A stretch of DNA of 64,000 bases. It comes from Stropharia rugosoannulata (Eukaryota > Basidiomycota > Agaricomycetes > Agaricales > Strophariaceae). Under the pieces are notes generated by a model. The model worked only from the letters and a program-made list of their open reading frames with translations, was not told where the DNA came from and made no database searches. The translations under genes were made by a program, and so were the position numbers. Positions 1-12,097 of the stretch are shown piece by piece. The stretch is from contig JANCIK010000003.1 of the NCBI GenBank assembly GCA_028532985.1, forward strand, positions 2,056,001-2,120,000. Direction: 5' to 3'. How positions within the stretch are numbered: position 1 is the first letter of the stretch; each line of letters opens with the position of its first letter.

Positions 1-1309
1 ATGGTAATCCGGATCGGCCACGAGGTCGCGGTTCTGGCAGTGCGTACAGTAACCTCCCGCATTTTACTTCTAGTATTTACATACGATTACAGAAGAAAAT
101 AAACAGCAGGCTCCTGTGAAGTTACGAGAAGAGGGTCACGACAGCCTCGTGAGCATTGTCGTCGCTCCTCAGACCCTGCCGCAGAACGTGGCGCACAAGT
201 CTCGTTTCCGCCCCGGCAAGTCTGCAGATGTGCCTAAACGATGTCGCGAACGTGATCCCAAAAGCAAGATAGAGGACCCAAATTTACAGCCCAAAGAGGA
301 CAGGCCTGTCCCATTACCTGCTGATGTGGAAAGTGAAGATAACAGCACGGCTCGGGCTGATTCACCACCTGCACTTCTGGTGCATTCTGAACTACCAGTG
401 GACCCGTCTTACACATTTACACTATACCCCGACCGAATTGATGAACCTACCCTCCATGTCCCACATCCCGTTGTCCCCGAGTCTCCTTATAATCCAATGA
501 AGACTCCATCTTTCCGTCACTCTCCACCTCCTCTCCCGTCCGACCAGCCATGGCGGTACCCGAGTCCGAGCCATCCACTACACTCGAGTACAAGAGATAT
601 GTCTCTAACTCTTCTTACCCGTCCGCTACCTAGCCCGATAACCAAAGGCGTCCAGCTTCCTGAATCAAGTCCGTTAAAGCTACTGGTATTGCATTCATCA
701 CCTGCATCTCAAACTACCCCCCGTCGTTCGTTGTATACTAGCTTTGAAACGCCGGGGAGCTCTACTGTCCTAGGTTTGAAGTCAATCAACAAGCCTTATC
801 TTACTGAAGGGCGATCATCTTCGCCCTTGACTATGAAGCCCTTTTATGGTCATAATGCAATGGGCAGCTCTCCCATTTCCAGATCATCTGCAACTCCAAA
901 ACATCGCCGGCAGTCGTCTGACCTTTCAGAAACATGGTTCTCGGATAATTCTCTAGATCACGGTTCTACTCCTTTGGCATCCACTACGAATGACCTTTTC
1001 TCTATCTATAACTCTTGGGTCGACGATTCGCAGGTGCCGCCAACCACTCCACGGCCCCGACCAGAACCTGATAGCCCTGTCCTTCGGTGTGGATCTGTGG
1101 ATTTGTCCTTTGGACTGTTGGAGCCGTTCTCTTACCCTGTGCATGATGTCCTGGATAAAGAGTTGGACGCGGATCTGGAGGAAATTCTTGAGACCCCTGC
1201 CGACAAGGAAAACCGCTCTGATTCGAAGAGGTCAGCTATCTTTGAGGAAGTTGATTCCGTTCTGGTTACACCACCATTGAAGAAGAGGAAGAAGTCACCA
1301 GACATCTAA
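1..1309 (+). CDS. Ser/Pro-rich putative nuclear protein, 5' end uncertain
   Basis: The main exon runs from a splice acceptor (AG at 91-92) to a stop at 1309 and encodes about 400 residues. An ATG at position 1 stays in frame if an intron 44-92 (GTACAG..TTACAG) is removed, giving MVIRIGHEVAVLAVQENKQQ. The gene could equally begin upstream of the window. The protein is rich in Ser, Pro and Thr with many SP/TP dipeptides, suggesting a disordered, phosphorylated protein. It has an acidic stretch (DKELDADLEEILETPADKEN) and ends in a basic run (LKKRKKSPDI) that resembles a nuclear localisation signal. I recognise no enzymatic or DNA-binding domain. A role in nuclear regulation is inference only. 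The downstream gene is a Rac GTPase on the same strand. Confidence 0.6.
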
Positions 1310-2021
1310 CATTTTACCATCCCCCACCGCACTCGCTTTCGTCATGCTATTCTATCGCGTCGCTCTGTTCTTCTGTCTACTGTATGTGTCGTTTTAAATC
1401 TCGCTTCTTTTTGATGTTCTGTGTAGGTGTAGTGATAGCCTTTACTTCTGCTTTTGGGTCATTCCCTCTGACCATTCTTGTTTCTTTTTTGTTGGACTCT
1501 CTGTACATTTACCTCCGCCAGTCGGTTCTCCGTATTCTTTTCCCGTTATGACTCTGTAAGAATACTGTTTCAAAGTCTGAGTGCAAACAAGCCTAGCATT
1601 GTACCCAGCAAGCATCCAGGCTTGACTACTTGTTTTCAGATGATTTCTCTCTATATCACCTATTTATGTTATCAACTTGATCTACATACATCTTGTAACC
1701 AATGTATATCGGTTTCTTGCTATGCGGGCTGACCTAGTATGCTCTTTGCAAGGCGGAAGGCATTAAATGATTATCTCCAAAATCCTTATCGGCATGAGAC
1801 GGACACCACGCGTTATGCAGTGTATATCAGTGTTGTTCAATCCCGTGATGAATCCGCATGGCCTCGCCAAACACTGATCGTCCTGTTTCAACATCATTTC
1901 TTGTCGCTAACAAACCTGCTTCTCCTTGAATCCAATTTCTCTTTTTGTATCACTTTCTGGACGGCACGACTTTTCTTGATACCAATTCGCTCCCATACCT
2001 TTACGAGCCCACAAGGATACC
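1310..2021. other. Intergenic: 3' flank of the first gene and 5' region of rac
   Basis: About 0.7 kb with pyrimidine-rich stretches around 1330-1560. The short open frames here have no recognisable protein features. It probably holds the 3' UTR of the upstream gene and the promoter of the Rac gene. Confidence 0.4.
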
Positions 2022-2993
2022 ATGCAAGCCATCAAATGTATGACTCTCTTTCTCTTAAGAGGGATGGTAGCTGATTAGCTGCTCTGCAGGTGTTGTTGTA
2101 GGGGATGGTGCCGTTGGCAAGGTATACCGCTGCCTGGTTATCATATAACATCCTGCTCTGTTCTCACCTCGTTTCTCTACTAGACGTGTCTCCTCATATC
2201 ATACACAACTAACGCTTTTCCCGTATGTCCAATGATTTTACAACTGATATTCTGTTTTGACCTTCATTACCAGGGGGAATATATACCTACTGGTTTGCCG
2301 TTCGCTTTCTAAAACACTGGAAGCAAAGCTGACAAGGCGGTATCTAAACTTGTCAGTATTTGACAACTATTCGGCAAACGTAATGGTCGATGGCAAGACT
2401 ATCTCCCTCGGTTTATGGGATACTGCAGGACAAGAAGATTACGATCGTTTACGCCCTCTATCATACCCCCAGACGGATGTTTTTTTGATTTGCTTTTCAC
2501 TCGTCAGCCCTCCTAGCTATGAGAACGTCAGAACGAAGGTGCGTCCTCCAGAGCTTGACAGCAAACGTACAGACTAAGAAAACCTCGTAGTGGTACCCAG
2601 AAATTTCCCATCATGCGCCCTCGACTTCTATAGTCTTAGTTGGTACCAAACTTGATTTACGTGAAGACCCAGCCACCATTGAAAAACTGCGAGATCGGTA
2701 CGTTGATCCAGGCTGCGAACGTTGTTACCTCATTAACGACGTATACCGTAGTCGTATGGCTCCCATACAATATTCTCAGGGGGTTGCCATGTGCAAGGAT
2801 ATCAAGGCCGTGAAGTACCTCGAATGCTCGGCCCTGACTCAGAAGGGCTTGAAAACTGTGTTCGACGAAGCTATTCGGGCTGTTCGTAAGTAATGTCCAC
2901 TTGGAGAACCGCATCAGGATGTTGACCTCGACATAAGTGAATCCTCCTCCTCAAACAAAGAAAAAGCAGGGAACTCGTTGCATCGTTGCATGA
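2022..2993 (+). CDS. rac1: Rac-family small GTPase
   Basis: Rho-type molecular switch that controls actin and polarised growth at the membrane. Exons by eye: 2022-2037, 2090-2121, 2184-2222, 2274-2292, 2357-2538, 2591 to about 2695, then two more. Visible motifs: P-loop [11 protein letters not shown], effector loop [14 protein letters not shown], switch [24 protein letters not shown] guanine specificity motif, and ECSAL. The effector loop and the C-terminal stretch [11 protein letters not shown] point to Rac rather than Cdc42 or Rho1. After an intron at 2886-2937 the last exon gives a basic region and a prenylation box CIVA before the TGA at 2991-2993. The product is about 190 residues, normal for the family. 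A putative RhoGEF gene lies at 21-24 kb. Confidence 0.95.
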
Positions 2994-3629
2994 AGTTAAC
3001 CCCTTTATCTGCTAGGAATTGGATCTCATTATCATATCACGCCATTTATGTTCCTGCTAGCTTCTTACGACGACTTTGTACTTATGTTTTCTGTGACTTT
3101 GTATCCTCCTGTAATGATTTGGATACAAACTTCTCTTTATTGAAGTTTATTACGCCTGTCGGGTCAATTGTTGCCTTCGTCTTTCAAACAACTAGATATT
3201 ACATGACACTCGTTCTATATAGCATTTGGAAAACTGGAGTCAACTTGAAGATGACTGACACAGTAAGTAAATGCATGGCGGTACATGTTTCAGCACACAT
3301 ACGCGGCGTGACCAGGCGTTGTCGTATGTTGTGGTACGCGCAGGATGGCGCAGGAGCTAATTCTGAATTGAGATGCCACGCCGTCGCATGTGTCAGTCAG
3401 GAACAAAGATTGATCCCAATTTGATTTGGCTTCCCCTTTGGCCAGCGAACGTAGCAAAGGATGAGAATATCCAGCTCTTCCTCTCAGGGTCCATCTCTCC
3501 TTTTCCTCTGCTTCATGCAGGTCTCGCGTCAATTGCACAAGTTGGGATATCTACAGGATTAACTTAGGGCATGAGTTCCCCATTATCGAAAGGCGTTTGC
3601 TAAGCCACCCCTGTAACTACTTTGCGACT
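2994..3629. other. Intergenic, no supported gene
   Basis: About 0.64 kb between the Rac stop codon and the next gene. Open frames here (for example on + around 2978-3424) run on from the Rac 3' region without conserved motifs. I see no RNA gene. Confidence 0.4.
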
Positions 3630-6600
3630 ATGCCACATCCAAAGGACAGATCTCAAGTACGGCATGTTTCTGCAGCTTCTGTAGACACCAATGCCTCAGC
3701 TATTGCAGAAAGCACTATAAGTCTTGGTCTGTCGCGCTTTCCCGCACCTCCATCCTCCATCCCAACAACACCTGTTCGCTCTAACTTCAATAACTCTCCG
3801 TCGTCAAGCCTGAGAAATTTCCCCCAACCTAACGACGCCGCTTCTGTAGTGCTCCCGTTGCGAAAACACAATTCTGAAGCCAAAGCAGAGAAACTACAAC
3901 TTTCTCCGGGCGACTCCGTTCCCTCATCCAAACTAGAACGTCTTCTGCCATCATGCGACCCACCTCAGCCTTCATCCTCCTCTCACATAATCTCTGCCTA
4001 TGACTGGCATGATGGTGCTTCAAGCATTGCAGTCGATGCTGCAGAGGATCGACTGCTACCGACGTCATTTATCACATCCCTGCTGCAAGAAAATCAGAAG
4101 TTGGGCAACCCGAAGCGTAGTTCCTACAGCAGTGACGCTTTCAGTAATATCTCTGAAATGACTTATCCACCTCTCGTCAATCGATCGATCAATAGCAACT
4201 TTAGATCCCCACCTAGTTCCTTCAGTCATCCAGTAAATACAAGTCAAATATCAGGAGAGTCGGGCACATTGCATTCGTCCCACCCCTCCGTTACTTCGAT
4301 GTCCAATGCAAGGGCACCCCCCGGCACGCGCAATTCTGTGACGTCCCCGACTTTACATGCCGGGTCAAATGCGAGTCAAATATCGTCAACGTTGGATTCG
4401 GACACGCTTGGCAGTGTGGCCCATGGGTATCAAAGGAAGTTGTCGACTACTTTTGAGTCTGGAGAAGAAAACACGACCGATTATAAATATTACAGTTACC
4501 AAAAGCCTACTGGAGGTCATCAGAAAATTCTTTTACAAGAATCACTGCAACAAGATGCATGCTCTCGTCACTCGGTTTATTCTCATCGCAGTGTTGCCCC
4601 TTCCCTCATTTCGCGAGTGTCAGGCTTGTCACTTGGCCGTGTCTTCAACTGGAGAAGAGCGAAGCCTCTACCTCCTGTCCCGAAGATACCTGATATTTCT
4701 CTCGCCGAGGAAAATGCATTCAAGAAAGAAGACGAATCCACCCCTCTTCCTGATCTTGTCAATCGTGCGGGAGTGCTGCGCGACCTTTTAGATAGGGGCC
4801 ATCACCCGCACCATAGTCTCAATTCATATCAGGTGTTACCTGTCACTGCAGAACTGCTTACACCTACCAGCATCACTGGACCCCAAGCGAGGAAGACGGA
4901 ATATTCGGGTGTAACAGGAACACCTCTATCTCCCTCTCGTAAAAAGATTCAATCAGCAAGCTTGCAAAGTAATTCATTTCAAAGCGTTTCATACAGTAAT
5001 CATAAGCGAATTCGGCTTTGGGTGTTAATCATTGCAGTCGTATTAGTTGCGACTGCAATCGGGGTGGGTGTAGGTGTCACAGTCGGAAAAAAGAAGAATA
5101 CAGTTGAGTCCAGTTGCACTGGGAACTTTGTCGGTTCTTCCTGTAATCTTGGCAAGTTGTTGCTTTTTTAAATCACCAATCCAGAGTTCTCATAGCCTAT
5201 TTTCAGATGGATCTTGTGTCTGTACATCTTCTAGTGGCTGCAATGGATTGGCGCAAAGTATCATTGATTTGCTTCCGACAGTTAATAATGCCTTTGATAC
5301 GAACATCACAACGGCAATGGCGTATAGCAGCATATGGATTATGCAAGGAAGTCCGACAACAAGGAGTTGCAAATCGCAAGCCCTTTTACTTGACGTTGGG
5401 AAAGGTCTAGATCAAGCCAAGTACCCAAATAGGACCCAATGGGCTCAAGCTGCTCTTCTCTGGAACGCCATTCAAACGCAATACATGCCTTCGTCGCAAC
5501 AGATGCAGACTACTGTACAAGGTCTTCCATGGTCAAGTATTGCTAGTGCCGATGGTCCTGTTGAAGCAGATCCCGCATTTTCAGTTACCTCATCCGGCTT
5601 CATTTTCAATTTCGCATCTCAGTCTCTTAGCCAGCCTCCGGCCTCTTTTCTCACATTAGGTCAGCCTTCCAGTGCACAAATAGCTCGTCTCAGTCCGACC
5701 GCAAATACTACCCTAAATCGAATGTACATGTATGCTTCCGGTCAGTCCTAACATTCCTGTAAATTGTGAAAATCACGCTCAATTGCGAATTCAGCCTCAT
5801 CGACTCAACGTGACCAGGCTCTCACTCAATATTGGACCTCAGTGTTGCTCCGCGACATGAATGATCTTGCCACTTTCAAAGCCGCATTTAGCCATTCCCC
5901 TATCATGTTGGCATTCAATGCATCATCTTCTAGCATACGAAATCTTTATGTATCTTCACCGACATCTTCTTTCCCCCCACCACTATCATGTTTTCCCGGA
6001 TTGGACGACACACTGCTTCAGGCGCTCAATACTGTGGAGTCAAATGCTTTTGGTCTCGAGATCGCGCTCAAAGCATCTCAATTCGAAACCCAGTGCTATC
6101 CAGACAGGCCTATCTATGGTGTTCTCAACGTTCTGCGTCTCCGGCTTCCGTTCCCAGACTCAGAAACAGGTGTGAATAGGCAAGCCGTAGTTCTTACGCA
6201 AGATGCTAGCACCCGCGCTGTATTATACAATGGGCAACTTTTCAGCTCTATTTCCAATATCTCAGCAGCATTTCCACCCGTTTCTTCTGTACAGTGGAAT
6301 CCATTACAATATGGAACCGTCAACCAATTAAACCATATCATTTTACAATATCTAACGTCTATTCCGGACATAAATACTGCCAACAATTTGATCCAATTCG
6401 TTCTGAACGTCACGAACGCGGGTCCAATACCTCCTGACGCAACGTCGCCTATCTTTCAATCCTTATCTGTGCTACCTTCTGTCGAAGTTGCTCTCTTTGG
6501 CACCGTACAATCTGCCGACCTCCTGTCAACCGTTTCTCCATTCACAACACCCTCCAACTCTTTGTTTTTTGGTTCTCCTGATGGAAGTGCTTTGAGAAAT

Positions 6601-6810
6601 TGGACCATCAATTCGAGCAGCGGAACTATTATTTGGACACAGAACTCTACATCAGCGCTGGTAGCTCATGACTCTTCTTTAAATACCCAGTCGCCGATAT
6701 CGCAGACTTGGCAAGCTGCTTCGTTGGGCGTTGAGTTCAATGTGACGAGCATCACATTGGCTAATGTTACACTGGCTTTGCAACGCACCAACAGTCTCAC
6801 ACCTCAGTGA
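3630..6810 (+). CDS. Large single-pass membrane protein with Ser-rich cytosolic part and fungal ectodomain
   Basis: Three exons by eye, 3630-5151, 5207-5740 and 5795-6810, sum to 3072 nt (1023 residues), an exact multiple of three. Residues 1 to about 460 are Ser/Pro/Thr-rich and look disordered. One clear transmembrane helix follows (LWVLIIAVVLVATAIGVGVG, encoded near 5016-5090), flanked by basic residues. The C-terminal half starts with a Cys-rich strip (SSCTGNF..SSCNLDGSCVC) and continues as a folded, N-glycosylation-rich region, so it is probably outside the cell or in the secretory lumen. I recognise the general architecture from basidiomycete genomes but cannot name a function; a cell-surface or wall-related role is inference. 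The first intron has either a GC donor at 5152 or a weaker GT donor at 5143; both keep the frame. The GC choice preserves two Cys residues. Confidence 0.8.
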
Positions 6811-7346
6811 GCGGCCTTAGCCAATGTGATCGACTCGATACCGTGCCATTGTCAGCGATGGATTAACTTTAAATTATCTATCTTTTATATGTCCCTATCT
6901 TTTGTTACTGGTTTGTATGTACGGATTTTTCAGTCATTGTGTTAGTCGTTGGGTAGTCCAAACAGTTTGCATTGTCATTGTGTTGTTGATACTGTTGGGT
7001 ATGTATGCAAAGTATGTAGTAGGTCGCGCGTGGGAGTTAGTAATGGATTAATGACAGAGTGTTTGAATGTGTGACAATTTACGGCGTCGCCGGAATCCTA
7101 GTGTGCTCAATATTTTGACATCTACCCCGAAATAACTGCTCCGCGTCGGTATATGCTCTGGTTCGCACGTGCCTCCTGCTCTCGTCTGCAATCCGACTGG
7201 AGACAAGCGCGCACCGAAAGGCCAGGAATGATCCCACCTTGTTCTTGATCCTGGTGGAACAGCACCTAGGACACGCACTATACTAATAGCCAGTCCAGTA
7301 ACCTCTATATTGTCCGTCTGGTATATCGTACAACATAACTTGTAGA
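6811..7346. other. Intergenic, no supported gene
   Basis: About 0.54 kb. It holds the 3' region of the membrane protein gene and the upstream region of the Zn2Cys6 gene. No RNA gene or conserved open frame is visible. Confidence 0.4.
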
Positions 7347-10300
7347 ATGCCTCGAGTGGCTTCGCCGCCGTCTGCTCGACTCTCGTCCAACCCTCTTGTC
7401 GCTGCTACTCTAAGCAACCACCCTAATGTTCTGAAGCGTAACCAAGTGCGTATCACTAATTTCTTTACATGCGGAGGTTGTTCTTATCTATGCTCTGCGG
7501 ATTATTAGGCATGCCATCAAGTAATTTCTTGTCATATCCAATTGGCCTGCTTACTGAATCTTGCTTACATTCTTGCAACAGTGTCGACGACGAAAATTGG
7601 TGAGTCTGGCTATAATTCAATATTTGATTATACCTTACTCTGTCTTTATAGAAATGGTTTGCTTTATCGTCTATTCAAGGACTCGTATTCGCCTTATTGA
7701 TCCTTTCCATAGCGATGCCAAGCGCCCATGCTCTACCTGTGTTCGCTCTCATGCCCATGCTGTCAGTCATGCTCCACCTGGAGCTCCAATGCCTGCAAAA
7801 CCTGAATGTACTTTTGACGATAGTATGTCCATCCTACTCGCAATGAAATACTGAACATATAAGGTTTCACAGTTGCAGAAATTACTACGACTATTTCTGA
7901 GGGTCCAAAAAACAAATACGAGCGCCTTGAGAATAGAATAAGTCTGTTCTTTACTACAGTTCGCCCTTGAAATAATCCCACTGATATTAGGACGTTACTT
8001 AGATGAGTTGGAAATGATGCTTCGTCAAAAAGAGAACAATTCAAATCAGTCCATGCACTCGCCTAGCTTCTTTATCAACTCGACAAAGCAAATGGACGGT
8101 CAGTTGCCTAGAAATACACCCGCCTCGCACTACACTAACTTGCTAAGTCAGACTCTCTGTTGAACCACAGCCGAATCTTCGACAGTGAAAGCCATAGTTC
8201 ATCTACGGGCAGGCTTTCGCAATCGCCTCCACAAGGAAATGCATCTCTAGTGTCCGCCAGTGACGGGACTAGCCCTTACGCCTCTTCAGATGTTATGTGG
8301 TCGAATTGGCCTCCTTCACTTCCAAATCCAGAATTATTGAAACACTTGTAGGAAATTCGAATATTATATCTTTCTTAACACAACACTAACCCAAATCCTA
8401 AGGGTCGATGTATTTTTTATGTTTCATCCACATGCTGGTCGCTTATTCCATGTTCCTACTTTTATGAACTCACTTGCATTACCGCCAAGTCACCCGAAGT
8501 TTCCGTCTCCTCCCGTTTTACATGCAATATGTGCAATTGGAAGCCTCTACACAGCTGCTGTAACCTCGCCACCTCTTCCCAATTTTGATGAGGTGTCACC
8601 AGGTAAGTCAACTTATATAATGCTCCTTGCTTGCTCCGCCAATTGAGACGTGCTCTTGACGTGCTCTGTTAGATGAAATATTTTTGGAGCGATACAGAGT
8701 CAAAGAACAGAGACCAGATTCCTTTGCTGAGCAACAAGCTAAATTAGCTAAGGAAACTGCGGAACGTCTCAATACTCTTGGGGAAGATCTCTTCCAAGTT
8801 CTCCAAGGTGGATGGATGCCCAGTGTCCAGCTTAACACATGTCTGATGACCTATTTTTAGCCAATATAATTCTAACATGGTTTTACTGGTCTCATGGAAG
8901 GTGGGTTTATCTTTAAAACATGTTTAACTATAGTACTGATAGAACATCCAATCTTCAGATGGGTTGATGTTCGTTATGCTCCTCGAAAGCATCCAACATG
9001 TTTACTAACCATTTTAATCAGATTTTTCTCTCATCGGCCCACTCTATTCGTTTAGCCGTGCCTTTAGGACTGAACATGTGTCCTCCTTTTCATTCCATAG
9101 CAAAGGTTGAAAGACCGCCGTCTATTCTACCACCCGCCCGAACAGTTATCGAAGATGAAATGCGGCGCAATGCGTTCTGGTTAGCGTATGCCTTAGAGCG
9201 TCAGAATGGTTGTGGAAATGGATGGGCACTCAGCCTGGACAACCAAGATGTGTCTCAGCTCCTTCCAGTCCGAGGTGATCAGTTCCTTCAAGGCGTAAGT
9301 TGCGCATACCTTTTTCCTCGGTATTTATCTCTTATTTTCATAGACTCTTGTACAACCTGCAGACAGGCAATGGGCTCAGTCTCCAGATCTCCTCTTAGTC
9401 AATCTTGAAGATCAGACAGATTCTTTTACCTTGTACATCAAGGGTACTGTCCTGATATGTGAGCATTCACTCAAACATAACTGTTTATTACATTGCTAAT
9501 GTTAACAATACATAGCGCAAGTTAAGATGTTTAATCTCAGGTTCAGGTCTAAACATTTTGCGGGTGATCCTAGCGTTACAAATCTGTATAATTTGAGCGA
9601 TGGATTCCACAATTTGGCAGATTCGAACTTCGTCGATCCTCGAGGCTCTGCTGCGTTCATTGAGCTGGACCACCTCGTGTCATCGTTCCGTGCATCTTTC
9701 CCAAGTCATCTTCGCAATCCGATTAACGATAATGTCGTGGATAACCATTTGTACACAGCGTGTCTCATGCCCTATGTGTGAGTGTTTTGTTGATATCTGC
9801 ATTTCTTCAAGTTTTAATCCTGTGAGCTTCCTCAAGAGCTACAATCGTTCTTCATGATCCCCATGCAGAAGTTCGCGAGTCTGGATGCATCTCTGCTCTG
9901 AAGATTCTCACATCTGCAAGAGCCATCTTGGATCTTATATACGGTGTTTGGTCAACCAGCTTTGACATAACCTTATTGGATTCATTTTGTACCGTAAGTG
10001 CAACAGATTTTGGGTTGCGCATGCCTGAATTGAATTCGTTTATTCAGTTTTGTTGGTTCGTTGCTGGTCGCGTCTTGGTTAGATTCTTGCAGGCCGCTAT
10101 CGATGCAAAGAGCCTTGAGCAAATGACCACCTTACGCGCTGAGATCGACTTTGTCCAGTAAGCTGTATTTATATTAGTAATTTTGCCGAACTTACATGTT
10201 CCTTTTTCTCAGTTCTGCTATATCCAAAGTGGGGCAACGTATACCCCTTGCTCATCGGTTCGCTAAGATGCTAGAAAACTTAATTATCAAGCACTGTGGC

Positions 10301-10456
10301 CCGTTATCTCATTTACCTGTCGCCGATATAACATTTCCACGCCCCATCGAACAAGGAGTCCTCCGTGCGTTGTTCGAAGAAAGCATGACCTCTGAAAACA
10401 ACATCAGCCTACATGAAAGTCTCAACGAGCCGGGATCATTTATTTCTTTGGCTTAG
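7347..10456 (+). CDS. Zn2Cys6 fungal-specific transcription factor (copy 1)
   Basis: Nuclear DNA-binding regulator. The N-terminus is MPRVASPPSARLSSNPLVAA. The zinc cluster is assembled from five exons (7347-7445, 7509-7520, 7582-7599, 7652-7656, 7713-7822) and reads NQ-ACHQ-CRRRKL-KC-DAKRPCSTC. Its sixth Cys comes 22 residues later (MPAKPECTFDD), an unusually long last loop. A short coiled-coil dimerisation segment follows (ERLENRINELEMMLRQKENN). A Fungal_trans-type middle domain follows, with LPNPELLKHL, FHPHAGRLFHVPTF, SIRLAVPLGLN and DEMRRNAFWLAYALER. The stop is at 10456. The same architecture occurs in the gene at 16930-19785, so the two are paralogues. The target genes cannot be told from the sequence. 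Confidence 0.9.
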
Positions 10457-12097
10457 ATCATTAGCAAATCATTAGGCACGTTTTCTTTTTCACCTTCACT
10501 GTGTATATAACAGTGTCTCTTATCTTGATTCGACGCTCTGTAGCTCTTTTGTATAAATGTACCCACTAATTGTATGCCAATCTATTTAACTTGGACTATT
10601 CTTTTGTATCGGTGGGTTATCTGTAAGCCTATGAGCAAATTGTGAGTACTACTAAAGCAATACCAAAAGTCTAAACTCCCCATAAAGTGCTCGCTGTGAA
10701 CCACCAGGATCGACCAGAATGGGCTGAACGTTTCTTGAACGTACTATCGTAAGATATTTTGCTAAAATTCAGTTTGACTTCGGCCGTGAAACGTGCGAGA
10801 TCCCGGGGCCCTTTCAATTTCCTTGCAATAATCAGGAGCTATAAAAGCAGATCGATTGTCATCTATTTATTTGGTCTGTGCAGGAGACTAAGGATTGTGG
10901 CAAGGCTCAAATCGTTGGTGAATTAGCAATAATAGAGAATGATCAAATTGATAGCCAGTCGGTTATAAATCTATAATATAATAGACATCAACATTTTCCC
11001 ACGTTCTCATTGGCTGCTCCGTTTGTATTTCCTCTCTCTGTGTTTGCCGTTCACGTACACTCTGCGCTTGCTCAACACCTCCTTATATTTCTTCCTCTCA
11101 AATTTTAGTAGCTATAATTTGACATTGTACAATCTCAATACCTCCAAAGTTGTAATGCATCTCATTTTTAAATAGATGGTACATACTGCTTAGCCCTTCG
11201 AACCTGCATGCAAAAAGCAGATATTACCCCTTGCTTACTCCGCAATTCAGACTCTACTTGATCCTCACTATTACTGAGCAACGTCAATAATTGCAGTAGA
11301 TATTTCTGTTTCTAATCGAGGTTGTATATCAGTAATACTGTATACAGACTACAGACATATATTAGCTGTACTGTTGTTGCAAGTTACATTAGTGGTAATA
11401 GGTACATTTCTTGCTTTTATTTTTGGGTTCTATTTACACTGCACCCATGACATGCATCCATGATGTACACGCAAAAATGGGCTCGAAGGCAATACCAGAC
11501 TTTATAGTATAATGAGAGGCAGAGCAAGACGGCAATGGAGCTGGGGTGCATAATGGGAAGGAAGCAGAGCCAGCTGAATGGCCAGAGGTTCGGAGGCGCG
11601 AGAGTTGGCAGGGTTTTAATCAAACAAAGGGTATAAAGCAATTATTGTAGGGAATGTGAGTATTTTTGAATATGGATGATGAGTAGGTTTCCTTAGTCCT
11701 AGAATGGGCTCACTGGGATGAGCGTACTACAACACTGACATCTTTGTTTGAAGCTAACACCGATTCTAGACCATTGGGCGAAATGGCACTCCAACTGACG
11801 TACTAAGAGTTTCCTCAGCATTTTCATTGGGACAAAAAAATCTTATCACTCAGGCTCACAGGGAAACTCAAAGCCTAAAGGGCAATGATAAGTTCTAATG
11901 TTTATTGTTAATAGATAAATACCAATAACAGTGCTATTTTGCAGATAAAAAGACTAAGAGAAAGCATGTAGCTTTTGACTTTGCTGAACACCAGTCTGCT
12001 AATCTCCTTGACAATGTCAATAATCAGAATTTACCTTCTGCTTTGACACATGAAACTGTTTGGCTACGTATGTTCTGAATTTTATTGACTGAGAACT
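10457..12097. other. AT-rich intergenic region, no gene supported
   Basis: About 1.6 kb, one of the longest gene-free stretches of the window and visibly AT-rich. Around 11945-12078 an open stretch begins just after TTTTGCAG and reads like coding sequence (KKTKRKHVAFDF..) until a TGA, but I find no start or partner exon. No terminal repeats, transposase motif or tRNA seen. Confidence 0.35.
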
